Made by a program: the position numbers and the translations under genes
In this document: in pieces, positions 39,301 to 51,094 of the stretch
Numbering within the stretch: the first letter of the stretch is position 1
How the letters are laid out: each line of letters opens with the position of its first letter
Source: Sipunculus nudus
Lineage: Eukaryota > Annelida > Sipuncula > Golfingiida > Sipunculidae
Assembly (NCBI GenBank): GCA_026874595.1
Contig: CM049313.1
Span: forward strand, 22,681,008 to 22,745,007
Length of the DNA stretch: 64,000 nt
Reading direction: 5' to 3'
The notes under the pieces: generated by a model
Databases searched by the model: none
Seen by the model: the letters and a program-made list of their open reading frames with translations, nothing else
Told to the model about the DNA's origin: nothing

Positions 39301-40495
39301 AAAGCAACTATCGATTACATGATAATAATGATTGTTTTCTTTCCAGAATGCCTTTATGTTACAGGCAAAAATTATTCTTCCATTTTTACCACATTCCGCG
39401 CTTCATATAATGAGTCTGCGTTCCCAAATAACTTCCGTATGTAACTGAGTATGACACATTAGATGCGAGAACGGAGGACTTATTAAACAAATTATCAATG
39501 AACTCGCAGGGAACTGCAGAATTAGCGGAGAGTTTTCTAACGAGATGTACATTGCAAAATATTGGCGGGATGGCGTTAAAATACTCCATAAATTCTCCTG
39601 GTCGATGCCAATTTTGCGAGATTCTCTTAAAAATAATCTATTTAACCAATGCAAGGTGCCGCTGTTTTGGCTGTCCTTAAAAAAATTCTTTGTTAAGGCT
39701 AACCTGGCCGGTCGAGTATTTTGATTTCGGCTGGATTTTTTTTGGTTGGTATGATCTGCCCCAAACGCGCCTGGCCCCGTAAAATCTGCCTTCATGTGCT
39801 AGAAAAGCAGCCCCTCTATAGGCCTAACATTCTTAGATGCTCTTAATTCCCATAAAAATTGATATAACCCGACGTTGCCGATCGTTTAATTTGATCCTTA
39901 AAATTAGTCTGAATGTATCTTTATACGTGGAAGGATCGTTAAACTCACGCGCGAGAGGAGAATACTTGTCAGAGAAACGCAGGTACAGTTTCACAGATAA
40001 TTGCATATTTCTTTGATATTTGCGTATATTTGTCTGAACCGATTAATAATCGATCATCAGTCGGTTTCCTCAAACCGATGATCGATTATGAAAAAGGAAC
40101 CGACTCCCACCACTAGTCATTGATGAGGCTAAATCAAGAAAGTGTTACTACAGGAATTTCCATAATAACAGGGGAAACATATGTGAAACTGCAATCTGTT
40201 ATTAAAAAAGTTTGTCCATTAATATACGTAATATTGTAATGCCATGACAAAAGTCAGATGAATATTTTGTGGGTTTTTTTTCAATAATATCTGCGAAAAA
40301 AATCTGTAAAACAGTTAAAAAGGAAAGTATATTCTTTCCATAATACTACTCTGCTACTACAACTACTACTACTACTACTACTAATAATAATAATAATAAT
40401 AATAATTTAAATAATAATAAAAATTATCTGAACTTACATTCGGCCTGTGACAGTACAACCAGCAATGTCAGTCCGAGGATAAGGTGACACCTCAT
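36061..40495 (-). CDS. Secreted 12-cysteine, double-ICK-type peptide precursor (knottin gene 2)
   Basis: Minus-strand model, join of 40495-40438, 37120-37051 and 36325-36061: 130 residues, GT/AG introns, same phases as gene 1. Residues 1-19 are a signal peptide starting MRCHLILGLT. Residues 20-69 are a very acidic propeptide (EEDEDEPE), including an AKR that could be a basic processing site. Cysteines are at 70, 77, 83, 84, 89, 96, 99, 106, 113, 114, 118 and 129, with spacing identical to gene 1 at every position. The second knot keeps KRKCCSGSC and WYQ.NGVC, while the first knot is more diverged. The mature part is strongly basic. Role as antimicrobial, channel-acting or inhibitor cannot be decided. 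A second leader exon lies upstream at 45472 in compatible phase. An hAT element sits in intron 1. Confidence 0.85.
36326..37050. other. Knottin gene 2 intron 2
   Basis: No repeats of note and no other exon. Confidence 0.6.
37051..37120 (-). CDS. Propeptide exon, knottin gene 2
   Basis: 70 bp, acceptor TTCAAG|C, donor GA|GTAGGT. Encodes an acidic segment (FEDDERTEEEAMAKRF). Phases match leader exon 40495-40438 and equally the leader exon 45472-45415. Confidence 0.8.
37940..38455. repeat. GC-rich interspersed repeat pieces (CCCGCCCCGC)
   Basis: Clusters at 37950-38025 and 38310-38455 of CAGCCCGC, GCCCGCCCCGCAC and a G19 run followed by GGGCTGCGGGT. A similar block is at about 1917-2030. Sharp GC islands in AT-rich DNA suggest a mobile element family, but I could not define ends. 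Confidence 0.4.
39228..40115. mobile_element. hAT-type non-autonomous DNA transposon (888 bp)
   Basis: Perfect 10-bp terminal inverted repeats (TAGTGGTGGG ... CCCACCACTA) are flanked by a perfect 8-bp target duplication, GTCATTGA at 39220-39227 and 40116-40123. An 8-bp duplication is the mark of hAT (and a few related) transposases. A subterminal inverted pair around ATCGATCATC/GATGATCGAT lies at about 40046-40086. No transposase frame was recognised, so it would move only in trans. The intact duplication suggests a fairly recent insertion. It lies in intron 1 of knottin gene 2. Confidence 0.85.
40438..40495 (-). CDS. Class-B leader exon (signal peptide), knottin gene 2
   Basis: 58 bp, 19 codons plus one base, donor T|GTAAGTT. 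Its protein begins MRCHLILGLT and is clearly related to the leader at 63284 (MKCSLILGLT), but not to the class-A leaders. Confidence 0.85.
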
Positions 40496-40608
40496 GTTTA
40501 CAGGTTAGTATCTCAATATCCAGTAATCTGCAACGCAGGCCCTATGAAGACTATAGCACGGTTGATGATCTAATACCTCAATGCGCTGCTGACCACGCTC
40601 TGCTAGCG

Positions 40609-40614
40609 TATATA
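40609..40614 (-). promoter_or_regulatory. Possible TATA box, knottin gene 2 class-B promoter
   Basis: TATATA (in GCGATATATACGC read on minus) 114 bp before the ATG, a spacing close to that of the class-A promoters (about 100-106 bp). Confidence 0.45.
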
Positions 40615-40839
40615 TCGCCTGTATTGGCCGGCAGCCAGGTAGATTCACCCAGCGAAGATACGCCCCAGCCAATTGGCTATGTACTTTTGTCAATGTTTGG
40701 ACCAGTTTCAAAACACCACACCTTCCTCGCCTAGCGAGTTTAAAATCCTCTGTAGAACGATGGATAATATAGATATATTTTTTTATATGTTATGAGAGTT
40801 AATGTGTTCTGATCGAAGTATCCCAGGTGTACTGTTTAT

Positions 40840-41240
40840 GATATTCTTATCAGTGGCAAGGATCACACGATTAAGAGTAATGATATACTTATCATTTGTT
40901 AGGGACACAGGAATAATGGTTACGAGGTATAGTGTCAAGCATCATTGACACAACAGTAGTGGTTTTCTGATTTTCGTGTCATTGTCAGGATCACAGTAGT
41001 AATGGTTATGATATTCTTATCACTTTCAGGATCACATGCAGGAATAAAAATAACGATATTATTATTACTCTCAGGATCACGGGAATAATAGTTACGACAT
41101 TCTTACCAATTTCGGGATTACAACATAAATATATATAATTACGATATTGTTATTTCTTAAGGATCACTTGATAAATGTTCATGATATATTTATCAGTGGT
41201 GAGGATAGCAGAGACAAATGACACAATATTCTTGGTCACC
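40840..41240. repeat. Degenerate minisatellite, about 43-46 bp unit
   Basis: AGGATCAC recurs near 40858, 40989, 41029, 41075 and 41160, followed each time by variants of AATAATGGTTACGATATTCTTATC. Confidence 0.65.
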
Positions 41241-41487
41241 AGGTCAATATTGACAGCTATCTTATCTGTCATTACTGCCATCCTGATACATAGATCACAA
41301 CTACTTTATTTGTAGCTTCAACGATTAAAAGGTACGGTGCCATATCCTCGACGCCAGGTCAAAGGTCACTTTTCTTAGTTCAAAGACCAAGGTCACAAGA
41401 CCTCAAACTGGAGCAAAGGTCAGAGTAACCGGGATCAACCAATGATAATGGATTGTACACAAGGGGTCAAGAGGTCACAGTTATTTC

Positions 41488-41705
41488 GGGGCCTTGACAG
41501 TGGAGTGGTAAAACGCTCGGCGCTCTCCGGTGGCGACCTGGGTTCGATTCCCAGCATGGTTATGAGAGTGGGTTGTAGTTGCCTGTCCAAGGCCGGTGGT
41601 TTTCTCCGTTTCCTCCACTTCTAGATACTACCGAACACCACTATCCGAGCAATGGCGAGTGCCTCGTATTAGTTATCATAACTAGTTGTACAATTCATAT
41701 AAGAT
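41488..41705 (+). mobile_element. tRNA-derived SINE, copy with intact B box
   Basis: A-box-like GAGTGGTAAAACGCTCGGC, B box GGGTTCGATTCC near 41539-41550, then the body GTTGTAGTTGCCTGTCCAAGGCCGGTGG, TTTCTCCGTTTCCTCCAC and tail TGCCTCGTATTAGTTAT. Shares body and tail with the minus-strand copy at 13783-13590. Confidence 0.8.
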
Positions 41706-41959
41706 AAATTAATGTTTATATTTATTAAAAGTCATGCTCACAATGTCACACTTATGGGAACATATCATCACAACATCAATAGGAACAATGTTACAGCTAC
41801 TGGATAAGTTTATACGTGAAAATGTATATATGCTTCACTTATACTAGTTGGTCAATGTTATCGTTGTTAACTGCAGGTGCATATTAATTAGTAAGTTAAA
41901 AAAGTTAGAGTTGTAGGTTTTAAGTCCCCTTCCCAATAACTGGCTCAGAAGACTTTACA

Positions 41960-42225
41960 ATTAACTTCCCGGTGGTAGCTCCCTGAGAACGCTACAGAGC
42001 CCACACACGGTTTTGAGGTCGCTAGGGTCCGCCATACGCAGATGGCACTTAATCCGGTACCCATTTGTAATGCTGGGTAGACATAAGCACACTTGTGGCT
42101 GAGACCTTGCTTAAGCATCTTACCGAAGAAGTGAGAGGCTACGGGATTCGAACCCATGACCGCTTGATCACATGTCCGACACCTTTGCTCCGCAGAGCAA
42201 CCAGTGAACGAAATAAAGAAAATCT
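41960..42225 (-). mobile_element. Second tRNA-derived SINE family
   Basis: On the minus strand a tRNA-like head carries the perfect B box GGGTTCGAATCCC (about 42157-42145) followed by a body with AAATGGGTACCGGATTA, GGCGGACCCTAGCGACC and GGGAGCTACCACCGGGAAG. The body is different from the SINE at 41488. The 121-codon minus-strand frame over it is a translation shadow. Confidence 0.65.
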
Positions 42226-42690
42226 TCCTTCTAAGTATGAGGCTCTTAAATATAGACAAGTGGTCGTCACTACTCTTAGTTGTCAGGTAATAGATTCTGG
42301 AAAGAATCATTCCTTTCCGTATTAGTCCCTGAATTATGCTTTGATTAATAAATATTTATTGCAATTACAAAGAAAAGGAGAGGTTATGTTACACGGAAAG
42401 TAACCTTTGATCACTTCTAAGTGGATCTGAGCACAGGCTTAATGGTGAAAAGACATAAACACACATGTGTAGAGTGCTTTTATTAAGTACCAAAAATCGT
42501 GGTCGCTGCCAACTGTATATGCTCAATAATGGATTTTATTTATATATTAATACATGATTTACCATTTCTGTTGAAAAAGGAAGTTAACAATTGATCTTTC
42601 TGATAAATATATATTATATCGAAATACAAACACACACCTCACACACATATATGTGTGTGTATTTTGATATATATATACATATATATACAT

Positions 42691-42736
<46 letters not shown>

Positions 42737-42989
42737 CAGGCAAACTGTGTAATCCGGCATTTCGTGATATGCCTTAAGATTGAGGCTTTTACGAACTGAC
42801 TGTTACACTCAGGCATTTCACAAAATGACCAGGCAAATCCCAGGCATTACTTGTAATGATCGGTTTTGTGGCGCAGTCAAATGAAAAAAATGATAAACCA
42901 GAATGGCTTGTTTTCGCACTTGCAAAAACAGATGTCTCCCCCCCCCCCCCCCCCCTTTGCATATATGTTATATCAATGAAGACACGGTG

Positions 42990-43460
42990 AGAGATCTGAC
43001 CCTGTCAAGGTCACCAGGTTTCAAACTCATCCAAGATTTTGGTAGGAACAATCAGTGTTTCATATATGGGAGGAAAATATCCAACCCTTCAAAGGTTAAC
43101 GCGTTCACAAGATAATAACTATAATTTGGCTGATTTGACCTTGAAGATGAGAGTCAAGGTCCCCAGTTTTCAAACTCCTTCTAGAACGTTGTAGAAACAA
43201 TTGGTATACCAAATTTGAGGACGAAATGTGAAATACTTCAAAAGTTATGGGCTTCAAACAAATTTCATATTTCGGCGGATTGACCATGAAGATGAAGGTC
43301 AAGGTCAATCGATTTCGAACTCGTCCGAGACTTTGGTAGGAAAAATCAGTGTTTTAAATTTCGGAGGAAAATATGCAGCCCTTCAAAAGTTATCGCGATC
43401 AAAAGATATCCCACACACGACGACGACTGACGATCGACGGCAGACGGGGGTTAATCAACA
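42990..43460. repeat. Three tandem units of about 147 bp
   Basis: TTTCAAACTC-type starts at about 43019, 43168 and 43314; each unit includes TTGGTAG-AA-AATCAGTGTTT or a variant, a GAGGA-AAATAT block and CTTCAAAAGTTAT. It ends in ACACACGACGACGACTGACG near 43412-43440. Confidence 0.75.
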
Positions 43461-44437
43461 GTGACAATGTTTAGGAAATTAAAGGACATGACTATAAACT
43501 ATATGTCAGAAGAAATGAAAATAAAATATATTGTGATATCTGACTTAATTCTTCCTCTTGTATAACGATGCCTGGATTAGGATGAATTGTTCTGGGAGAC
43601 AACCATAACATTTCACTTGCTGAAAAGCTATCAAGTCTTCGAATCAAGAACTTTTGACATTTTTACATATTTTTTCAATTCATTACCAATTAATCTTTTT
43701 CCACAAAATAAACAACAGAAATAGCAACTAGCAATAACCATTTCTCATTCAGCAGTTTAGTTGTCATCAAAAAGTGAGAAGTAATAGACACATCTCCGTT
43801 AAAACTTTATAATCCCCTTGCACATAAATGTAAATATTAAACCAGTGGTTATTAATCGTTCATTGCACCCCAAGTAAATGTTACTTGTATACTATGGGTT
43901 TGCATAGTGTTGTTTGATCATATCTGAGCAGATCAGTCAATTAATTTTGTAAGTACAAAATGTACCAAGCATTATACGAGCAGGTCAGTGGCGAGCATGT
44001 GTAACAAATTGGCATTATAGCTGCTCAGATCTGATCATATCAGCAAATCTGCAAAGCAATCATAGATTATGAAACCGACACAATGTTAACAGATCAGAGA
44101 AAAAAGGAATTATTCCTGACAAACTAAATGGACATAATTCAACATCCAAACACAAATATAGATTTAGAGTACTATTTAGTAAAATACAGAGTATTTGAGA
44201 GTAAACCATTACACTGGTTGTCTTAAACACATTAGGCGAATAATGTATCAATGATAACCTGATTTCATTCATTCATAACTGGAATGCCAGAAATTTGAAT
44301 GAATCAGTCATTTCATCTAAAGGCATCTTTAGGCATTTCAGGAAATGCCTGATTACAGATGTGCATTTTGATTGCAACATATATATTATATGACATCGAT
44401 GAGCGTTAAGCATTTAAGGAATAAGTAACAACCGTAT

Positions 44438-44475
<38 letters not shown>

Positions 44476-45414
44476 GTTATATATACATATTATTACATAT
44501 TGTGTGTATGTGACGTAGCAGACCTTGTTACATCAGACTTATATCAACAGATTAATTTTGCTTTGACCTAGCATTCAATGTATGCGTATGCAGCACGTGT
44601 GCGTGATGCAGCTAATAAAAGGACGCCTTTGATTACATGAATACGTATGTGTACATGCGATACATATGCAGCAAAATCCGGGTCTATAATATAGAGCTGC
44701 AAGAGAAGGGAAGTATTCTGCCAGAGGAATACCCTGACACTGAATACCCTGTCAAAATGTTGATTTCCCCGTGCGTATGTGTTTTCAGTCGCTACACGGA
44801 GTGATCGAAACATACTGCTTACGCATATATGGAATGCTACCTTTGTCCGTTATTGTATGACATGCCAGTGTAGTTACGTTGTGGATAGCTTTTCACCAGT
44901 GTAAATGAGGCGTTCTATTCACGATGGTCTTATTTTCGTGAATATTTACTTCCCGCGAATATCGCGAATTTGAAACCCCTCGCCTACCGTAGTAACTTCA
45001 AACACAAGCCATTCACGCAATCTCTCCCCCCCCCCCCCACCCCCACCCCTCTCTCTTTTCTCTCTCTCTGTTTATATATATATAAATATATATAAAGATA
45101 TATTTATAAATGCGTATGCCGCTATCAGCTAACATATACAAAGACTGATTTATTCAAGGGAAGTGTTTTCCAATATAATTCTTTAACCATTAGTTTGAAA
45201 TAATATAATTAAAATTGCTTAAATTTTATCCATTTTCATGTCAAATTAAAAATTTTGTCATAAAACCTAAAATGTCTTAATCAGAAGTATAATGGGCTGT
45301 TAGAATGAAAACAGTTCGAGAAATATAAACCATAAATTAAATAATACTGCGAAAACCTGATATATAAAAAAGATCATAAATTAGAGAATTATATATTTTC
45401 TTTGAAACACTTAC

Positions 45415-45472
45415 TTGATGCCTGGGCATAGGCCAACACAGCAACAAACAGCAATGCAACCAGGAACTTCAT
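45415..45472 (-). CDS. Class-A leader exon, minus strand (alternative leader or orphan)
   Basis: 58 bp, ATG at 45472, donor A|GTAAGT. The encoded leader differs by one residue (position 5) from the leader of knottin gene 1 over the 19 codons. No propeptide or 12-cysteine exon occurs between it and the class-B leader at 40495. The phase allows splicing to 37120 and on to 36325. It is therefore either an alternative first exon for knottin gene 2 or the remnant of a duplicated gene that lost its other exons. Confidence 0.75.
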
Positions 45473-45564
45473 AGTAGCGGCGAAGCTTCGTTTTTGGATT
45501 AAATCGCTGGACTGCAAATGCGACTTGCTGGTCCGAGGATAAAATCAACAAGCTGGTGGGCTGT

Positions 45565-45595
45565 ATTTATAGGAGACTTAAAAATCATTCACTGC
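45565..45595 (-). promoter_or_regulatory. Core promoter block with TATA box of class-A minus-strand leader
   Basis: Identical over 31 bp to 24000-24030 (opposite strand). TATAAAT is at 45571-45565, 99 bp before the ATG. A second conserved 20-bp block is at 45528-45509. Promoter intactness argues that this leader is transcribed. Confidence 0.75.
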
Positions 45596-45599
45596 TATT

Positions 45600-45946
45600 T
45601 GGATCACATTCACTGCTGTTCGAACCGCAATCCACGTCGTCTGAACTTGAGAACATTTATTATACTATCGCCAGATGGCGCTGTATTACATTTTCGTCTT
45701 TGTTGGTTAATTCATATGATTATATATCAGTATGGGACGATTTTTAGTCCAAGCGAGGGACAGAGGCATTTAACGGTATTGGGGTCTGCATTGTTGCAGT
45801 GCACCTGTTCCAGTGCTGGCCAAGCTTGATAATCTGCAGCAGAACACGGGGAGCGGATTAGGATAATGGCGGTGCTACACTACACTACTACACTTCTAAC
45901 AATATGATATTATCTGGAAAATCATAATACATTTTTATATTCTAAT

Positions 45947-46005
<59 letters not shown>

Positions 46006-47501
46006 TGCATATAAAATGTTGAAAATATTAAACAACCGGCTAAAGTGCCGAACGTTTGAAAAATTTGATTGTCAGTTTGCGAGCGAAGCAACTGTGTAGA
46101 CACCGAAAGTATTGTATGTAAAAGCATTATTTAACTGAACACGTGATGAATGTGGGTATATTTTTGCCGGGTGTAAAGGCCTCAAGCTACCCTCACGCCC
46201 AGCTTAATTATCACCTGACAATATGAAATCGATTTTATATTGTCTGCCCAAACCGGGACCTCCAGATATAGGGGCTCCATGTACAGTAACCTATCATGGT
46301 CGAGACATATTGCTTATATACGTTAATACGTTATTTTCCTAAATCTATCGACTGTAAATGTTTGATGTATGCCCCTGAAACTGCCCTTACATATAAGTAC
46401 AAACCCGATGAATAATGCAGTTCAAGGCCGTAAGCTGAAACTAAACAAAACTCACGAATAACTCCTTCTAAAGACAGACTCATGAAAGAATACCGCTATA
46501 TACATTTCATTTATATTTAGGAGACGACAAGTTGAAATGAAAAATTAAATGACACAAGATATGTAACAAAATAAATCTGTTTTGAAAATAAGCTTCTGTT
46601 TGTGAACTACATAGCAATATAAAAGGGAGAAATCATGTGGCCTTATTACGCAACAAACCAAAACCTAGAGTAGAACTTTTATATCGCTAATTCGGTTTTT
46701 ATCACAGTTTGCCTTATATATTCACTGTCTATCTTTTAACAGAATCTCAAATCGACCATCATCTATCTTTTTTGGGGTAACTGTTACAAGGATAGTATTT
46801 TTTATACTTACTAAATTTTACAAAACCCATGCAGCGGGTCGCATGTATTAACAAAGTATTTACCATTTAATTTATCAGTCCCTATCGGATTAATGAACTG
46901 GATGAACCTAGGTAAAGGTAACCATTTAATTAATTTTAGTTTTGAAATATTAGGCAAACAACCCCTCTTTAATCGGTTTAGTAAGTTTAACAGGGACAGT
47001 ATTATGATACTTTTATTATATATTATTGCATCTGCACATAACAATATATTTTAACTATTTTTTACTTCTCATATGTGTCGTTAAAATCCGGTTTGATATT
47101 TCAATTTGATATAATATATTAAAAATTTCAGGTGTTATTACATCTCACTGCCTATTCATATTATCTATGGATCACATTTATTGAAATAATGTATAGGTAT
47201 ATGTAGCAGGACCATATAAATATATCAAGCTGGAAGGGATCTCTTGCTGAAATAAATTTAAAATATAACTGACAATATGATACGATTCCTCCTGTGGTAC
47301 TCAGCCAATAAACTCTCAAATGAAAAAAAAATAAAATGCAGGCTTTATAAATAAGATTTTTTAGGGAAAACATTCACTATTTCTTTTATTTTATTCTTAA
47401 ACAGCTCGTGTTAAATGTGCTATATCACATTGCATGGGTCTATCATGGTGGGAGAGGTTGAGGGGATGGTGTCGACGTATCCGACCCACATTTTGAGAAC
47501 G

Positions 47502-47581
<80 letters not shown>

Positions 47582-49265
47582 CACACAGAGAGGAAGCTTT
47601 AAAAACAACCCAGAAAGATAAACTTTAATGCCAGAATATTGACTCATTAAGTTAGCGTACTGGGCAAAACCAACAATTTGTTGCCTAGAGTAATTATAGA
47701 AACACCATCACATAATATAACCGGGATCCAAGACTGTTTCTGTAAAAAGAGAATAACCGAAAAACTAAATCTCCTAAGAACCTCTTCTGTCTATTTGTAT
47801 GGCAGGGGAACTGATTACAAACGGTTTTATAGATTTTCCTTTTAGATTAGAGAATTGATAACATAAGCGCAATCAACCAAGCTCAGACAGGTTTTTGTTT
47901 AATTAGAATACTGTCCAGCAGAGGGAAGCAGCTGCTTATCTTGCGCGTGTTGTTAATAGGCCAACAATAGAAAGATTGATATCTTTTTTTATGTCGCAGA
48001 TATAAAAGCGGCAGGGCGATTTTTACCTTTTTCTTACAATGTTAATGTAGAAACTTCATATGACCCGGGACAACAGGAAAATAACACAATTGTTATCTAA
48101 ACAGGAAAAAACACATAATGACAAAACGAATTGTTATCGAAATGTTTTGATTTGGTTTAAACGTATTTATTAAACAAGATTATAGAGAAGCCTTTTTCAT
48201 ATATTCAAAATTTAAACTGAAAATCTAAATAAAATAAAGTATGAGGCAAAGTGCTGTAAATTAATGCGGGCGGTGCCTGAGAAACCAATCTTTTTACGTT
48301 TAGGCCTAAACTCTCCAGACTCTCATCGCCCGTGACAGGTAATGTCTGGCAGCTATGACGGTAGATGGCGGTAATGAACTGATCCAAACTGATCAAAGGT
48401 TTTAACCCACTTCCGTATTTATCCCACTTCTTGAATATAATTAGAGTTTACATTCGCTGAACAAATACATTACTCAGAAAGGCTGTATTTATCAATATAA
48501 ATCATATATTGTTCAGATTCTGGATAAACGAAAAAATTGTCGGTTCTCCGTTCCATAATATAAGCTTTACAATATGATTTGACTCGGACTCGACCCCTCC
48601 GTCAATAGTTTGACCTATTTTGATTACATGCATTTGAGCTGTAACTTATGCAAGATTTCAGTCATTGAATCTTAGTTGTAAGGACTCTGTTTTTGTTGGT
48701 GGTCCCTCTGACATTACGACCAGATTACTAGCTGTCAGAGTACCTTTTTCACTAGGACTGAGGACCGGATCATAAGGCCCCATGAGGATGCAAATATTTC
48801 CGTCATTTTTGACAACGCCTCATAGCCCACAGTAGACTACTAATTGACATAAACCAGACCAATCGGAAGTATTTTTAGTGTTCTTTCTGACAACACCAAA
48901 CATGAGCGAGAAAAAGTTCAGTTTAAACTCAGCATATTGGAAAACCCCTCCGCATGTTTGTTGAATTTCTTACCGCGTGAGTACAGGCATAGCTCGCACG
49001 ATTTACGAGACGCAGCCAACTTGTACGCGATACAGGAAATGACTCGTTACCAAAAAGACGGGGTTTTAGTTTGGGTTGTGAGTTCATATGTATTCTCTTG
49101 TGTAAATTCATCATTCGTAGCATAATGTTAAGATTATGGGCTTTTTTACCACAAAATGAATGCAACATGATGGAAGACCACTGCATTCCTCTATATTGCA
49201 TGTATCACGAATCAAGTAGGCTTCCCGGCATAATTATCATTGCCTACGGAGTCGGGTTGTCACGG
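45600..49265. other. Intergenic, no gene seen
   Basis: Holds (AT)n runs at about 45950-46002 and 47507-47577. Open frames at 46811, 47161 and 48929-49271 have no recognisable domain. Confidence 0.5.
47507..47577. repeat. (AT)n microsatellite
   Basis: A continuous AT run of about 70 bp. Confidence 0.9.
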
Positions 49266-49269
49266 CTAT

Positions 49270-51090
49270 GAAGGGCCTTGACTCGGAATCGGTCTTGGTC
49301 TCGGAGGGCCTTGACTTGGACTCAGGCTTTGCCTCAGAGGGCCTTGACTCGGACTCGGTCTTGGCCTCGGATGGCCTTGACTCGGACTCGGTCTTGGCCT
49401 CAGAGGGCCTTGACCTGGACAAGGTTTGAGCCTCGAAGCGCCGTGACTCGGACTCGGTCATGGCCTCAGATGGCCTTGACACGGACTCGGTCTTGGTCTC
49501 GGAGGGCCTTGACTCGGACTCGGTCTTTACCTCGGAGGGCCTTGACCCGGACTCGGTCTTGGCCTCAGATGGCCCCGACTCAGACTCGGTCTTGGCCTCG
49601 AAGGGCCTTGACTCGGATTCGGTCTTGACCTCGGATGGCCTTGGCCTTGGTCTTGGTCTTAGCCTAAGCGGGCCTTGACTCAGACTCGGTCTTTGCCTAG
49701 GAGGGCCTTAACTTGGATTCTCTTGGCCTCGGAGGGTCTTGACTCGGGTTCTCTTGGCTTCGGAGGGTCGTGACTCTGACATGGCCTTGGCCTTGGAGGG
49801 TCTTGACCCGGACTAGATCTTAGCCTCGGAGCGCCTTGACTCGGACTCGGTCTTTACCTCGGAGGGCCTTGACCCGGACTCGGTCTTTGCATCAGATGGC
49901 CTTGACTCAGACTCGGTCTTGGCCTCGAAGGGCCTTGAATCGGATTCGGTCTTGACCTCGGATGGCCTTGGCCTTGGTCTTGGTCTTAGCCTAAGCGGGC
50001 CTTGACTCTGACTCGGTCTTAACCTCGGAGCGCCTTGACTTGGACTCGGTCTTGGCCTCAGAGGGTCTTGACTCGGGTTCTCTTGGCCTCAGACGGCCTT
50101 GACTCTGACTCGGTCTTAGCCTCGGAGCGCCTTGACTCGGACTAGATCTTGGCATCGGAGGGCCTTGACTCGGACTCGGTCTTGGCCTCGGAGGGCCTTA
50201 ACTCGAACTCGGTCTTGGCCTCGGAGGGCCTTGACTCGGACTCGGTCTTGGCCTCGGATGGCCTTAACTCGGATTCGGTCTTGGCCTCAGAGGGCCTTGA
50301 CCCGGACTAGGTCTTAACCTCGGAGCGCCTTGACTTGGACTCGGTCTTGGCCTTAGAGGGCCGTGACTCGGACATGGTCTTACCCTCAGAGAGCCTTGAC
50401 TCGGACTCGGTTTAACCTCAGAGGGCCTTGACTCGGTCTTGGTCTCGGATGGCATTGACCTGGACTCGGTCTTGGCCTCAAATGGCCTTTACACGGACTC
50501 GGTCTTGGCCTCGGAGGGTCTTGACTCGGACTTGGTCTTAGCCTAAGCGGGTCTTGACTGTGAATCGGTCTTTGCTTCGGAGGGCCTAAACTCGGACTCG
50601 GTCTTGGCCTCGGAGGGTCTCGACTCAGGTTCTCTTGGAATCGGAGGGTCGTGATTCGGACTAGGTCTTGGCCTCGGAGGGCCTTGACTCAGACTCTCTT
50701 TGCCTCGGAGGGCCTTGACTCGGACTCGGTCTTGGCCTCAGAAGGCATTGACTTGGACTCGGTCTTAGCCTCACAGGGTCTTGACTCGGACTAGATCTTG
50801 GCCTCGGAGGGCCTTGACTCGGACTCGGTCTTGGCCTCGGAGGGCCTTGACTCGGACTCGGTCTTGGCCTCGGAGGGCCTTGACCCGGACTCGGTCTTGG
50901 CCTCGGCGGGCTTAAACTCGGACTCGGTCTTGACCTCGGATGGCCTTGACTCGGACTCGGTCTTGGCCTCAGAGGGGCTTGACTTGGAATCGGTCTTAGC
51001 CTCGGAGGGTCTTGACTCGGATTTTTTTGGCCTCGGAGGGTCGTGACGCGGACTTGGTCTTGGCCTCAGAGGTCCTTGACTCGGACTCGA
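49270..51090. repeat. 33-bp minisatellite, about 55 units
   Basis: Variants of GGCCTTGACTCGGACTCGGT plus CTTGGCCTCGGAG repeat at 33-bp spacing, with a 6-bp CTCGGA/CTCGGT sub-repeat. Because 33 is divisible by 3, frames stay open over many units: on + an 11-residue EGLDSDSVLAS-like repeat and an Arg/Thr-rich repeat, on - a SRPSEAKTESE-like repeat. Stops and indels break every frame, the longest run being about 130 codons, and there is no start or splice context, so I treat it as non-coding. It is strikingly GC-rich for the window. Confidence 0.9.
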
Positions 51091-51094
51091 TCTT

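Larger units (their letters stand above)
37121..40437. other. Knottin gene 2 intron 1
   Basis: Holds a possible dispersed repeat at about 37240-37450 (CCACCCGGAGG, TTCGTTGG), GC-rich CCCGCCCCGC pieces and a G-run at 37940-38450, the hAT element at 39228-40115, and an (ACT)n(AAT)n run at about 40355-40420 just before the leader exon. Confidence 0.6.
40496..45414. other. Region between class-B and class-A leader exons on the minus strand
   Basis: No additional propeptide or cysteine-rich exon was found on the minus strand here, which matters for whether leader 45472 belongs to knottin gene 2. It holds a degenerate tandem array (40840-41240), two SINEs, (AT)n runs at 42660-42736 and 44439-44475, a C-run at about 42939-42955, and a 3-unit tandem repeat at 42990-43460. 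Confidence 0.55.
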
